From Scatosoma sp045577595 (lineage in GTDB: Bacteria; Bacillota; Clostridia; Christensenellales; Borkfalkiaceae): a DNA stretch of 23,090 nucleotides. The notes under the pieces are model-generated. The model searched no databases and had not been told where the DNA came from. It saw only the letters and a program-made list of their open reading frames with translations. The DNA lies in NCBI GenBank assembly GCA_045577595.1, contig JAZNIR010000052.1:1-23090 (forward strand), in the 5' to 3' direction. Positions 1 to 8,291 of the stretch are shown here, piece by piece. The translations under genes and the position numbers were made by a program. Each line of letters opens with the position of its first letter. Position 1 is the first letter of the stretch.

Positions 1-2
1 AT

Positions 3-773
3 TATTATCAGCCCATGCTATGGGCATGCGATGCTTCAGCAGGGGGCGGAACGAGCGAATACACCTTAAAAATCGCGGAAAATATCAAAAACGAGTTCGG
101 CGTGCCGTCGATTGCGCATCTTACGTGCGTTTCGTCGACGAAAGAAACGGTGCGCCGTCGCATTGAAGATTTTAAACGGGCGGGCATTGAAAACGTGTTG
201 GCGCTTCGCGGGGACGTTCCGCAAGAACGCATCAACGAAGACAGAAGTTCGTGGGATTATCGCTACGCGGTGGAATTGGTGCGGGAGCTTAAAGAGAGCG
301 ACGCGGATTTTTGCGTAGGCGGGGCTTGTTATCCCGAAGTGCACCCCGAAAGCAAAAATCAAAAGGAAGATATTTTGCGCTTGAAAGAAAAGGTGGGCGC
401 GGGTTGCGAATTTTTAACGACGCAAATGTTTTTCGATAATAATTTGTTGTATAATTTCTTGTATAAAATACGGGAAGCGGGTATTACCGTGCCCGTGATT
501 GCGGGGATTATGCCGATTACGGGCGCAAACCAGGTGGAACGCGCTATAAAGCTTTCCGGCTCGTTTATGCCCCGCCGTTTTACCAGCCTTGTGGACGCGT
601 TCGGGAAAAATCCAAACGCTATGAAACAAGCGGGGATTGCGTACGCAACCGACCAAATTATCGACTTGTTTGCCAACGGAATTAAGCACGTGCACGTGTA
701 TTCTATGAACAAGCCGGACGTCGCCAAGCAAATTTGCGACAACCTTTCGGAAATTATCACGAAAAAACTGTAA
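3..773 (+). CDS. metF: Methylenetetrahydrofolate reductase, 5' partial
   Basis: Reduces 5,10-methylene-THF to 5-methyl-THF with a flavin cofactor, supplying the methyl group used by the methionine synthase encoded next. The visible part follows the MetF barrel: AHLTC, ALRGDVP, the CYPEVHPES segment, QMFFDN and AGIMPI all appear in the usual order. The frame is open to the left edge, so the real start and roughly 40 N-terminal residues (including the FEFFPP-type catalytic Glu region) lie outside. The first ATG at 15 is internal and should not be taken as the start. The residues before the glycine-rich ASAGGGTSE segment do not resemble the usual VTYGAGG lead-in, and the DNA there is a short inverted repeat, so the first ~30 bases may be unreliable. 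metH follows after 16 bases, so the two are almost certainly cotranscribed. Confidence 0.93.
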   Translation, partial: YYQPMLWACDASAGGGTSEYTLKIAENIKNEFGVPSIAHLTCVSSTKETVRRRIEDFKRAGIENVLALRGDVPQERINEDRSSWDYRYAVELVRELKESDADFCVGGACYPEVHPESKNQKEDILRLKEKVGAGCEFLTTQMFFDNNLLYNFLYKIREAGITVPVIAGIMPITGANQVERAIKLSGSFMPRRFTSLVDAFGKNPNAMKQAGIAYATDQIIDLFANGIKHVHVYSMNKPDVAKQICDNLSEIITKKL

Positions 774-789
774 GATAACGGTGTAGACG

Positions 790-3210
790 ATGGATTTTAA
801 AGAGTATTTACAACGAAACGTCGTGGTGCTCGACGGCGGGACGGGGACGCTTTTGCAAGAAGCGGGTTTGCCCGTCGGGGAATTGCCCGAACGCTGGAAT
901 ATCACGCACGCGGAAACGGTGATAGATTTACACCGCCAATATTTCGACGCGGGCAGTAACGTCGTTTGTACGAATACGTTCGGGGCAAACGCTTTGAAAT
1001 TTACCGAAAGCGAATTGGAAGAAATCGTACGTAGCGCCGTTGAAAACGCGCGAAAAGCGCAAACGCTTTCCGCCGGAAAAGGGGAAAAATTCGTTGCGCT
1101 CGATATAGGCCCTTTGGGAAAACTGTTAAAACCGTACGGCGATTTGGATTTTGAAGACGCGGTGGAAATCTTTGCAAAAACAGTACGGCTTGGCGTAAAA
1201 TACGGCGTGGATTTAGTGTTTATCGAAACGATGGGCGATACGTACGAAACGAAAGCGGTAATGCTTGCCGTAAAAGAAAACGGCGATTTACCGATGCTCG
1301 TTTCGGGCGCGTACGGAAGCGACGGAAAAATGCTTACGGGCGCAGACCCGTCGGCTTTCGTGGCGCTTGTGGAAACGCTCGGCGGGCTCGGCGTAGGGGC
1401 AAACTGTTCGCTCGGGGCGAAACAACTTTCGCCTATCGTGGATAAATTGCTCGCGCGCGCGTCCGTGCCCGTGCTTGTAAAGCCGAACGCAGGTTTGCCT
1501 AAAACGGACGGAACGAAAACGTATTACGACGTAACGGCGGAAGAATTCGCTTTGCAAACGGCGGAATTTATCAAAAAAGGCGCGCGTATCGTCGGTGGGT
1601 GTTGCGGTACGACGCCTGCCTATATCCGCGCTTTGAAAAAAGCGATTGAAAACGTACCGCCCGTTCCGTTGACGAGAAAGAATATACCGTGCGTATCTTC
1701 TTACACGCACGCCGTCGACCTTTCCGCGCCGATAGTTATCGGCGAACGGATTAACCCGACGGGAAAAAAGCTGTTTAAACAAGCGTTGATTGACGGCAAT
1801 ACGGACTACGCCTTAAACGAAGCGGTGGCGCAAGTGGAAAAGGGCGCGCACGTTTTAGACGTGAACGTCGGCTTGCCCGTAATCGACGAAATCAGCACGC
1901 TTACGACGTACGTGCAAAATATTCAATCGGTGGTAAACGCGCCGTTGCAAATCGACACGGCAAACGTAGATGCTTTGGAAAGCGCGCTCCGCGTATATAA
2001 CGGCAAACCGCTTATCAATTCGGTAAACGGCAAAAAGGAAAGTATGGACGCGGTGTTTCCGCTCGTGAAAAAATACGGTGGCGCGGTGGTGGCGTTGACG
2101 TTGGACGAAAGGGGAATTCCCGATAACGTAGACGGCAGAGTGACAATCGCCAAACGCATTATCGCCGAAGCGGAAAAATACGGCATAGAGAAAAAGGATA
2201 TTCTCGTCGATACGCTTACGATGTCGGTGGCAACCGATAAAAATGCGCCAAACGTTACGCTCGGCGCTTTGAAAGAAGTGAAAAAACTCGGCGTGGGAAC
2301 GGTGCTCGGCGTATCGAACGTGTCGTTCGGGTTGCCGTCGCGGGATACGGTGAACGCCACCTTTTTCGCGCTTGCGTTGCAAAACGGCTTAATCGGCGCA
2401 ATCGCTAATCCCAACAGCGTGGAGATGATGAAAACGTATCGCGCCTATCGCGCGCTTACGGGCGCGGACGAAAATTGCGCGGAATATATGGACTTTGCGA
2501 CGAATACGCTTGCCAATATCGTAACCACGACGCAAACGGCGCAAAACGCGAACGCGGACGTAGCGCAAAACCGTTCGGCTTTGCATACGGCGATTGTAAA
2601 AGGCATCAAATCGGGCGCGGAAACCGCTTGCGAAAATTTATTGCAAAGCAAAACGCCCCTACAAATTATCGAAGAAGATATTATTCCCGCTCTGGATGAA
2701 ATCGGAAAGGCGTACGAAAATAAAAAGGCGTTTTTGCCCAATTTGCTCATTAGTGCGGACACGGCGAAAGTAGCGTTTGAAATTTTGAAAACGCATATGG
2801 CAAACAGTGGAGAAAAACAAGAGAAAAAATGCCCGTTCGTTATTGCAACTGTGCAAGGGGATATACACGATATCGGAAAAAATATCGTAAAAACGCTGTT
2901 GGAAAATTATGCGTTCGACGTCGTGGATTTAGGAAAAGACGTTCCGCCCGAAAAGGTGGTGGAAAGTGCGATTGCCTTAAAAGCCCCGCTCGTTGGGTTG
3001 TCTGCGCTCATGACGACGACACTCCCGTCGATGGAAAAGACGGTGCAACTGCTAAAAACCCAAGCGCCTTTTTGTAAAATCGTCGTCGGCGGTGCGGTGT
3101 TAAATCAGGACTACGCGGATAAAATCGGCGCGGACAAATACGCAAAAGACGGTATGGAAACCGTCCGTTTTGCGCAAGACGTTTTTGCGGAATTATGCAA
3201 AAATACATAA
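790..3210 (+). CDS. metH: Cobalamin-dependent methionine synthase, short form
   Basis: Transfers the methyl group of 5-methyl-THF to homocysteine through a cobalamin cofactor. Domains in order: homocysteine-binding barrel about 1-290, with zinc ligands visible as Cys206 (GANCSLG) and Cys271/Cys272 (GGCCGTTP); pterin-binding barrel about 312-560, beginning at the IVIGERINPTG motif; four-helix cap about 590-680; and Rossmann B12 domain about 683-800 with GDIHDIG, where His693 is the expected lower cobalt ligand. At 806 residues it stops after the B12 domain: the roughly 330-residue AdoMet-binding reactivation domain of the E. coli enzyme is absent, as in several Clostridia and Thermotoga. Reactivation would need a separate protein, not seen here. 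The start at 790 gives the family N-terminus but has only a poor ribosome binding site, consistent with coupling to metF 16 bases upstream. No convincing intrinsic terminator follows. Confidence 0.95.
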   Translation: MDFKEYLQRNVVVLDGGTGTLLQEAGLPVGELPERWNITHAETVIDLHRQYFDAGSNVVCTNTFGANALKFTESELEEIVRSAVENARKAQTLSAGKGEKFVALDIGPLGKLLKPYGDLDFEDAVEIFAKTVRLGVKYGVDLVFIETMGDTYETKAVMLAVKENGDLPMLVSGAYGSDGKMLTGADPSAFVALVETLGGLGVGANCSLGAKQLSPIVDKLLARASVPVLVKPNAGLPKTDGTKTYYDVTAEEFALQTAEFIKKGARIVGGCCGTTPAYIRALKKAIENVPPVPLTRKNIPCVSSYTHAVDLSAPIVIGERINPTGKKLFKQALIDGNTDYALNEAVAQVEKGAHVLDVNVGLPVIDEISTLTTYVQNIQSVVNAPLQIDTANVDALESALRVYNGKPLINSVNGKKESMDAVFPLVKKYGGAVVALTLDERGIPDNVDGRVTIAKRIIAEAEKYGIEKKDILVDTLTMSVATDKNAPNVTLGALKEVKKLGVGTVLGVSNVSFGLPSRDTVNATFFALALQNGLIGAIANPNSVEMMKTYRAYRALTGADENCAEYMDFATNTLANIVTTTQTAQNANADVAQNRSALHTAIVKGIKSGAETACENLLQSKTPLQIIEEDIIPALDEIGKAYENKKAFLPNLLISADTAKVAFEILKTHMANSGEKQEKKCPFVIATVQGDIHDIGKNIVKTLLENYAFDVVDLGKDVPPEKVVESAIALKAPLVGLSALMTTTLPSMEKTVQLLKTQAPFCKIVVGGAVLNQDYADKIGADKYAKDGMETVRFAQDVFAELCKNT
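3194..3209. promoter_or_regulatory. Possible ArgR-like half-site region
   Basis: TATGCA-AAAA-TACATA is an imperfect palindrome (one mismatch) overlapping the metH stop codon. It is followed by more TATGCA and TATTCA half-sites in the AT-rich stretch to about 3275, upstream of the argG promoter. The spacing only loosely fits the 18-bp arginine box (TNTGNAT-WWWW-ATNCANA), and AT-rich DNA produces such matches easily. This is inference. Confidence 0.25.
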
Positions 3211-3289
3211 AATACGGTGCGTTTTATACATTTATGCAATATATGCAAAAAATATTCAAAAAATATTATATATAAAGACATAAAAAGGA

Positions 3290-3318
3290 TTGACAACCCT
3301 ATTTTTAGGGTGTATAAT
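3290..3318 (+). promoter_or_regulatory. Sigma-A promoter of the arginine cluster
   Basis: TTGACA at 3290-3295 and TATAAT at 3313-3318 are both perfect consensus hexamers with a 17-bp spacer. The spacer itself contains the inverted repeat ACCCTA-TTTT-TAGGGT (3296-3311), a plausible repressor site because binding there would block polymerase. The predicted transcription start is near 3325, giving a leader of about 49 nt before argG. Confidence 0.88.
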
Positions 3319-3340
3319 GAGTGCATAAACAATGAATAAG

Positions 3341-3356
3341 GCGAATATATATTCGC
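3341..3356. promoter_or_regulatory. Palindrome in the argG leader (candidate ArgR operator)
   Basis: GCGAATATATATTCGC is a perfect 16-bp palindrome located just downstream of the predicted start site and directly upstream of the argG Shine-Dalgarno sequence (AAGGAG at 3359-3364 region). Its core GAAT-ATAT-ATTC matches the core of the arginine box (TGAAT-WWWW-ATTCA), with the flanking T/A replaced by C/G. As DNA it could bind an arginine repressor; as RNA it could pair next to the ribosome site. No regulator gene for it is in the window. Confidence 0.4.
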
Positions 3357-3373
3357 GTAAGGAGATAAAAATT

Positions 3374-4603
3374 ATGGATAAGAAAGACATCAAAAAAGTA
3401 GTACTTGCCTATTCGGGCGGTTTGGACACTTCCATCATCATTCCTTGGCTTAAGGAAAACTACAACAACTGCGAAGTGATTGCGGTGAGCGGAAACGTAG
3501 GACAAGCGGACGAATTGGACGGTTTGGAAGAAAAAGCGTTAAAGACGGGCGCGTCGAAATTATACGTGGAAGATTTGACGGACGAATTCGTAGACGAATA
3601 CGTAATCCCCACGATGATGGCGGGCGCGAAATACGAAGAATATTTGCTGGGTACGTCGTTTGCTCGTCCCGTAATTGCAAAACGTATCGTAGAAATTGCT
3701 AAAAAAGAAGGTGCGGACGCGATTTGCCACGGCTGTACGGGTAAAGGGAACGACCAAGTGCGTTTCGAATTGACGATTAAAGCGTTTGCGCCCGATATGA
3801 AGATTATCGCTCCTTGGCGCGAATGGTCGATTAAATCGCGTGAAGAAGAAATTGATTACGCGGAAGCGCACAACGTGCCTTTGAAAATTAACCGCGAAAC
3901 GAACTATTCCAAAGATAAAAACCTTTGGCATTTGAGCCACGAAGGTTTGGATTTGGAAGACGCGGGCAACGAACCGCAATACGAAAAGGAAGGATTCCTT
4001 GAAATGGGCGTTTCGCCTTTGCAAGCGCCCGACAAACCTACGTATATCACGCTTGATTTCGAAAAGGGACGTCCCGTAGCGCTCGACGGAAAGAAGATGA
4101 GCGCGAAAGATATTATCTTGGCGTTGAATAAAGTGGGCGGGGCAAACGGTATCGGACTTTTGGATATCGTAGAAAACCGTTTGGTTGGTATGAAGTGTCG
4201 CGGTGTGTACGAAACGCCCGGCGGTGAAATTTTGTATAAAGCGCATAATTATTTGGAAACGCTTTGCCTTGATAAATACACGGCGCACAAAAAACAAGAA
4301 CTTTCGGTATGCTTTGCCGAACTCGTTTACAACGGACAATGGTTCACCCCCCTTCGCGAAGCGCTTTCCGCGTTCGTAGATAAAACGCAAGAAAACGTTA
4401 CGGGTACGGTAAAACTCAAATTGTACAAAGGCAATATCATCAAAGCGGGCGCTTGGAGCGATTATTCGTTGTATTCGGAAGAAATCGCAACGTTTGGGGA
4501 AGACCACGTGTACGACCAAACGGACGCAACCGGCTTTATCAATCTTTTCGGATTGCCGATTAAGGTGCAAGCGCAAGTAAACGAAAAGAACGCAAAAAAA
4601 TAA
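3374..4603 (+). CDS. argG: Argininosuccinate synthase
   Basis: Joins citrulline and aspartate using ATP to form argininosuccinate, the penultimate step of arginine synthesis. The N-terminal PP-loop AYSGGLDTS (about residues 12-20) binds ATP; other family landmarks are CHGCTGKGNDQVRFE, the KINRETNYSKDKNLWHLSHEG segment, and the C-terminal tetramerisation tail. Length of 409 residues is normal. An ATG 42 bases upstream (3332) is in frame, but it would place the leader palindrome inside the coding region and has no ribosome site; the ATG at 3374 has AAGGAG at good spacing and gives the family N-terminus. It is the first gene of the arginine cluster, directly behind the consensus promoter at 3290. 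Confidence 0.97.
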   Translation: MDKKDIKKVVLAYSGGLDTSIIIPWLKENYNNCEVIAVSGNVGQADELDGLEEKALKTGASKLYVEDLTDEFVDEYVIPTMMAGAKYEEYLLGTSFARPVIAKRIVEIAKKEGADAICHGCTGKGNDQVRFELTIKAFAPDMKIIAPWREWSIKSREEEIDYAEAHNVPLKINRETNYSKDKNLWHLSHEGLDLEDAGNEPQYEKEGFLEMGVSPLQAPDKPTYITLDFEKGRPVALDGKKMSAKDIILALNKVGGANGIGLLDIVENRLVGMKCRGVYETPGGEILYKAHNYLETLCLDKYTAHKKQELSVCFAELVYNGQWFTPLREALSAFVDKTQENVTGTVKLKLYKGNIIKAGAWSDYSLYSEEIATFGEDHVYDQTDATGFINLFGLPIKVQAQVNEKNAKK

Positions 4604-4668
4604 TCGCGTATAGAGCGGAATTTTAGCGTTGATAAAAGGAACGAAAAATAAATAAAAACGGAGAAACC

Positions 4669-4694
4669 TTGCCTGCCGCAATCGCGGTAGGCAA
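4669..4694 (+). other. Strong RNA hairpin between argG and argH
   Basis: Arms TTGCCTGCCGC (4669-4679) and GCGGTAGGCAA (4684-4694) pair over 11 positions (one G-U) with an AATC loop. No run of T follows, so it is not a standard terminator. It lies between a GGAG motif (about 4660-4663) and the argH ATG at 4711, so it may affect argH translation or mRNA processing. Confidence 0.6.
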
Positions 4695-4710
4695 AAGGTA
4701 TTTAATAGAT

Positions 4711-6081
4711 ATGGAAAAAATGTGGGCGGGACGCTTTGAAAAAGCGCTTGATAAAAGGGCGGACGATTTCAATTCTTCTTTGCGGTTTGATTGCCGTATG
4801 TACGCGCAAGATATAAAAGGCTCGATGGCGCACGCGACGATGCTTGGCGCGCAAGGGATTTTGCCACAATCGGACGTGGATTTGATTTTGCAAGGGTTGG
4901 ACGGCATTTTGCAAGATATTAACGGGGGCAAGCTTACCTTTGATACGGACGCGGAAGATATTCATATGTTTATCGAAGCGGAGCTTACGAAGCGTATCGG
5001 CGACGCGGGCAAACGTTTGCACACGGCGAGAAGTAGAAACGACCAAGTGGCGCTGGATATTCGTTTATATCTTCGCGACGAAGCGGAAGAAATCGTGGCG
5101 CTTATTAAAAAGGTGATTGGCGCGGTGCTTGACAAAGCGGAAGAAAGCGCGGACGTGATTGCGCCTGCGTACACGCATTTGCAACGGGCGCAACCGATTA
5201 GTTTCGGGCATCAACTAATGGCGTACGCAATGATGTTACTTCGGGATATCGGGCGCATACAAGACGGCGTAAAGCGTATGAATTATTCTCCGCTCGGCTC
5301 TTGCGCGTTGGCGGGCACGACGTATCCTACCAACCGCGAAGCGGTGGCAAGCGCGTTGCAATTCGACGGCATTACGCAAAACAGTATCGACGGCGTATCG
5401 GATAGGGATTTTTGCTTGGAGCTGATGAGCGCGTTTTCTATTTTAATGATGCATCTTTCCCGCTTTGCGGAAGAAATTATACTTTGGTCGAGCTGGGAAT
5501 TTAAATTTATCGAACTGGACGATTCGTACACGACGGGTTCGTCGATTATGCCCCAAAAGAAAAATCCCGATATGGCGGAACTGATTCGCGGAAAAACGGG
5601 GCGCGTTTACGGGAATTTAATGGCGCTTTTGACGACGCTGAAAGGATTACCGCTTGCTTACAATAAAGATATGCAAGAAGATAAAGAAGCGACGTTTGAT
5701 TCGTTGGATACGGTGAAGATGTGCTTGGAAGTGCTTGCGCCGATGGTGGCGACGATGAAAATCAACGCGGAAAACACCTATCGCGCCGCGCAAAAAGGGT
5801 TTATCAACGCCACCGACCTTGCCGATTATCTTACGAAAAAGGGCGTGCCTTTCCGTACGGCGTATAAAGCGGTGGGACAAATCGTAGCCAAATGTATTCA
5901 AACGGGACGGGTTTTGGACGATTTCCCGTTGACGGAATATAAAAAATACCACGAACTTTTCGAAGAAGATTTATATACGGAAATTTCTTTGGAAACGTGC
6001 GTAAACAAGCGCAACAGCGCAGGCGGTGCGTCGCCCGCATCGGTGAGAAAACAAATCGAATGGGTGAAAGCTTCGCTGTAA
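4711..6081 (+). CDS. argH: Argininosuccinate lyase
   Basis: Cleaves argininosuccinate to arginine and fumarate, the last biosynthetic step. It belongs to the fumarase/aspartase superfamily: MWAGRFEKALD near the N-terminus is the ArgH version of KLWGGRF, HTARSRNDQVALDIRLY and THLQRAQPISFGHQ follow, and the mobile catalytic loop TGSSIMPQKKNPD carries the key serine. The ATG at 4711 gives 456 residues and a typical N-terminus; its ribosome site (AAAAGG) is about 12 bases away. A TTG at 4669 in the same frame has a better spaced GGAG and would add 14 residues, but would translate the intergenic hairpin. It lies 107 bases after argG and 16 bases before argC. Confidence 0.96.
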   Translation: MEKMWAGRFEKALDKRADDFNSSLRFDCRMYAQDIKGSMAHATMLGAQGILPQSDVDLILQGLDGILQDINGGKLTFDTDAEDIHMFIEAELTKRIGDAGKRLHTARSRNDQVALDIRLYLRDEAEEIVALIKKVIGAVLDKAEESADVIAPAYTHLQRAQPISFGHQLMAYAMMLLRDIGRIQDGVKRMNYSPLGSCALAGTTYPTNREAVASALQFDGITQNSIDGVSDRDFCLELMSAFSILMMHLSRFAEEIILWSSWEFKFIELDDSYTTGSSIMPQKKNPDMAELIRGKTGRVYGNLMALLTTLKGLPLAYNKDMQEDKEATFDSLDTVKMCLEVLAPMVATMKINAENTYRAAQKGFINATDLADYLTKKGVPFRTAYKAVGQIVAKCIQTGRVLDDFPLTEYKKYHELFEEDLYTEISLETCVNKRNSAGGASPASVRKQIEWVKASL

Positions 6082-6097
6082 CGCTTTGGAGAGAGAA

Positions 6098-7024
6098 ATG
6101 AAAAAAGTTTTTATAGACGGTAGCGCGGGTACGACGGGACTTCGTATTTTCGAACGGTTGTCCGCCCGCGACGATATACAACTCATCACCTTGCCCGACG
6201 AGTTACGTAAAGACGCAAACGCGCGGAAAAAGGCGCTCAACAGCGCGGACGTGGCGTTTTTGTGTTTGCCCGACGACGCGGCGCGGGAAGCGGTGGCAAT
6301 GGTGGAAAACGAAAACGTAACGGTGATTGACGCGTCCACCGCACACAGAACGCTCCCTGATTGGGCGTACGGTTTTCCCGAGCTTTCGAAAAAGCACTTG
6401 GAAAAAGTGCGTTCGTCTAAACGGATTGCCGTACCAGGATGCCACGCGAGCGGGTTTATCGCGCTCGTGTATCCGTTGGTGGAAACGGGGTTGATAGATA
6501 AATCGGCGTACCTTACGTGCCATTCCATCACCGGTTATTCGGGCGGTGGTAAAAAGATGATTGCCGATTACGAAAACGCGGAGCGGGATACGCTTTTGGG
6601 CGCGCCCCGTCAATACGGTTTGACGCAACAACACAAACATTTAAAGGAAATGAAAGCGGTTTGCGGATTGGAAAACGCGCCCGTATTTTGCCCGATAGTC
6701 GCCGATTTTTACAGCGGTATGACGGTAACCGTGCCCTTGTTTAAAAAAGATATTAAGGGTAGCGTAGAAGATATTAAAAACTTGTATTGCGAAAAATATA
6801 ACGGTGAATTCGTGCAGTACGTGGAAAACTTGGACGAGAGCGGATTCGTGTCCGGTTTGGCGGTTGCGAAAAAAGATTGTATGCGCGTTACGGTGGCGGG
6901 CAACGACGAACGGATTTTGTTGATAGCCGGTTACGACAATCTCGGAAAAGGCGCAAGCGGGGCGGCAATCGAATGTATGAACTTGGTAATTGGCGCGAAA
7001 GCCGATAAGGGCTTGGTTTTATAA
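6098..7024 (+). CDS. argC: N-acetyl-gamma-glutamyl-phosphate reductase, type 2
   Basis: Reduces N-acetylglutamyl phosphate to the semialdehyde with NADPH, third step toward ornithine. The N-terminal nucleotide-binding loop is GSAGTTG (about residues 8-14), and the catalytic cysteine is Cys115 in VPGCHASGF. At 308 residues, with SITGYSGGGKKMI after the active site, it fits the shorter type 2 AGPR family rather than the ~345-residue type 1 enzyme common in Bacillus. The start at 6098 is preceded by GGAGAG at good spacing; a GTG/ATG-type extension of four residues to 6086 has no such site. The gene is 16 bases after argH. Confidence 0.93.
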   Translation: MKKVFIDGSAGTTGLRIFERLSARDDIQLITLPDELRKDANARKKALNSADVAFLCLPDDAAREAVAMVENENVTVIDASTAHRTLPDWAYGFPELSKKHLEKVRSSKRIAVPGCHASGFIALVYPLVETGLIDKSAYLTCHSITGYSGGGKKMIADYENAERDTLLGAPRQYGLTQQHKHLKEMKAVCGLENAPVFCPIVADFYSGMTVTVPLFKKDIKGSVEDIKNLYCEKYNGEFVQYVENLDESGFVSGLAVAKKDCMRVTVAGNDERILLIAGYDNLGKGASGAAIECMNLVIGAKADKGLVL

Positions 7025-7071
7025 AATCACGCGAAATTTGATGAGATAGAAATAAAAACACGGAGAGTAGT

Positions 7072-8286
7072 ATGTTGAAACAAATACAAGGCGGCGTATG
7101 CGCCGCGAAAGGTTTTACGGCAAACGGAATACATTGCGGGATTCGTAAAAATAAAACCAAGCGCGACCTTGCGCTTATTTACAGCGAAAAAATAGCGACG
7201 GCGGCGGCGGTTTATACGCAAAATCTCGTAAAGGGCGCGCCCCTTGTCGTTACGAAAAACAATATCCAAAACGGCAAAGCGCAAGCGGTGATTTGCAACA
7301 GCGGAAACGCCAACACGTGCAACGCAAACGGCGTGGAAATCGCCGAACAAACTTGCGAATTGTTGGCGAAAAAATTGGGTATTTGCAAAACGGACGTCGT
7401 CGTGGCGTCGACGGGCGTGATTGGGCAACCACTCGATATTACGCCGATAGCAAACGGTATTCCCTCGCTTGTGGACGGACTTGGCGCGCACAGCGACTTT
7501 GCGTGCGAAGGGATTATGACCACCGACGTACAGGCCAAAGAAATCGCGTTCGAATTTACGGCGGGCGGAAAAACTTGCCGTATCGGCGGAATTGCAAAGG
7601 GTAGCGGTATGATTCACCCGAATATGGCAACGATGCTCGTGTTCGTTACCAGCGATTGTAATATCTCGGCGGAAGCGTTGCAAAAAGCCCTTTCCAAAGA
7701 CGTGAAGGATTCGTTTAATATGATTAGCATCGACGGCGACACGTCGACGAACGATATGGTGAGCGTGCTTTGTAACGGTATGGCGGAAAATGCGGAAATT
7801 ACGGCGGACGGCGAAGATTTCGACGCATTTTGCGAAGCGTTAAACGCCGTAACCACCTATTTGTGCCGTTGTATCGCGGCGGACGGCGAAGGCGCGACGA
7901 AACTGTTGGAATGTAAAGTACGTGGCGCAAAGGACGAACAAACGGCAAAAACGGTGGCAAAATCGGTGATTTGTTCGTCGCTTTTCAAGGCGGCTATGTT
8001 CGGCGCGGACGCGAATTGGGGACGGGTGCTTTGCGCAATCGGTTATTCGGGCGCGGACGTCGACGTAACGAAAGTGGGCGTAAGTTTCCGTTCGGTAAAA
8101 GGGGAAATTTCCGTGTGCGAAAATGGCGCGGGCGTGCCGTTTAGCGAAGAAATTGCCAAAGAAATTTTATTGGAAAAGGAAATCGAAATTTTAATCGCGC
8201 TTGGCGACGGCGACGGAAAAGCCACCGCTTGGGGGTGCGATTTGACGTATGATTACGTGAAAATTAACGGCGATTACAGAACTTAA
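7072..8286 (+). CDS. argJ: Ornithine acetyltransferase / N-acetylglutamate synthase
   Basis: Moves the acetyl group from N-acetylornithine to glutamate, recycling acetyl groups; bifunctional members can also use acetyl-CoA to make the first N-acetylglutamate. The autocleavage site is visible in KGSGMIHPNMATMLVF: the chain is cut before Thr187, which becomes the nucleophile. The N-terminal GGVCAAKGFTANGIHCGIR and the C-terminal DLTYDYVKINGDYRT ends are typical; 404 residues is normal. GGAGAG precedes the ATG. Since no argA or argE is present in a cluster holding all other steps to citrulline, a cyclic pathway is expected. Whether it is truly bifunctional cannot be read from sequence alone. It sits 47 bases after argC; the next gene, argB, is separated by a 342-bp repeat-filled gap. 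Confidence 0.95.
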   Translation: MLKQIQGGVCAAKGFTANGIHCGIRKNKTKRDLALIYSEKIATAAAVYTQNLVKGAPLVVTKNNIQNGKAQAVICNSGNANTCNANGVEIAEQTCELLAKKLGICKTDVVVASTGVIGQPLDITPIANGIPSLVDGLGAHSDFACEGIMTTDVQAKEIAFEFTAGGKTCRIGGIAKGSGMIHPNMATMLVFVTSDCNISAEALQKALSKDVKDSFNMISIDGDTSTNDMVSVLCNGMAENAEITADGEDFDAFCEALNAVTTYLCRCIAADGEGATKLLECKVRGAKDEQTAKTVAKSVICSSLFKAAMFGADANWGRVLCAIGYSGADVDVTKVGVSFRSVKGEISVCENGAGVPFSEEIAKEILLEKEIEILIALGDGDGKATAWGCDLTYDYVKINGDYRT

Positions 8287-8291
8287 AAACA

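Noticed and set aside
3211..3290. Riboswitch or T-box ahead of argG
   Set aside because: The stretch is AT-rich with short repeats only, lies upstream of the promoter, and has no conserved motif of either class.
3560..4681. 373-aa open frame antisense to argG
   Set aside because: Mirrors the codon bias of argG on the other strand; no start signals and no recognisable domain. The same holds for the other long antisense frames, such as 9205-10095 over argB/argD.
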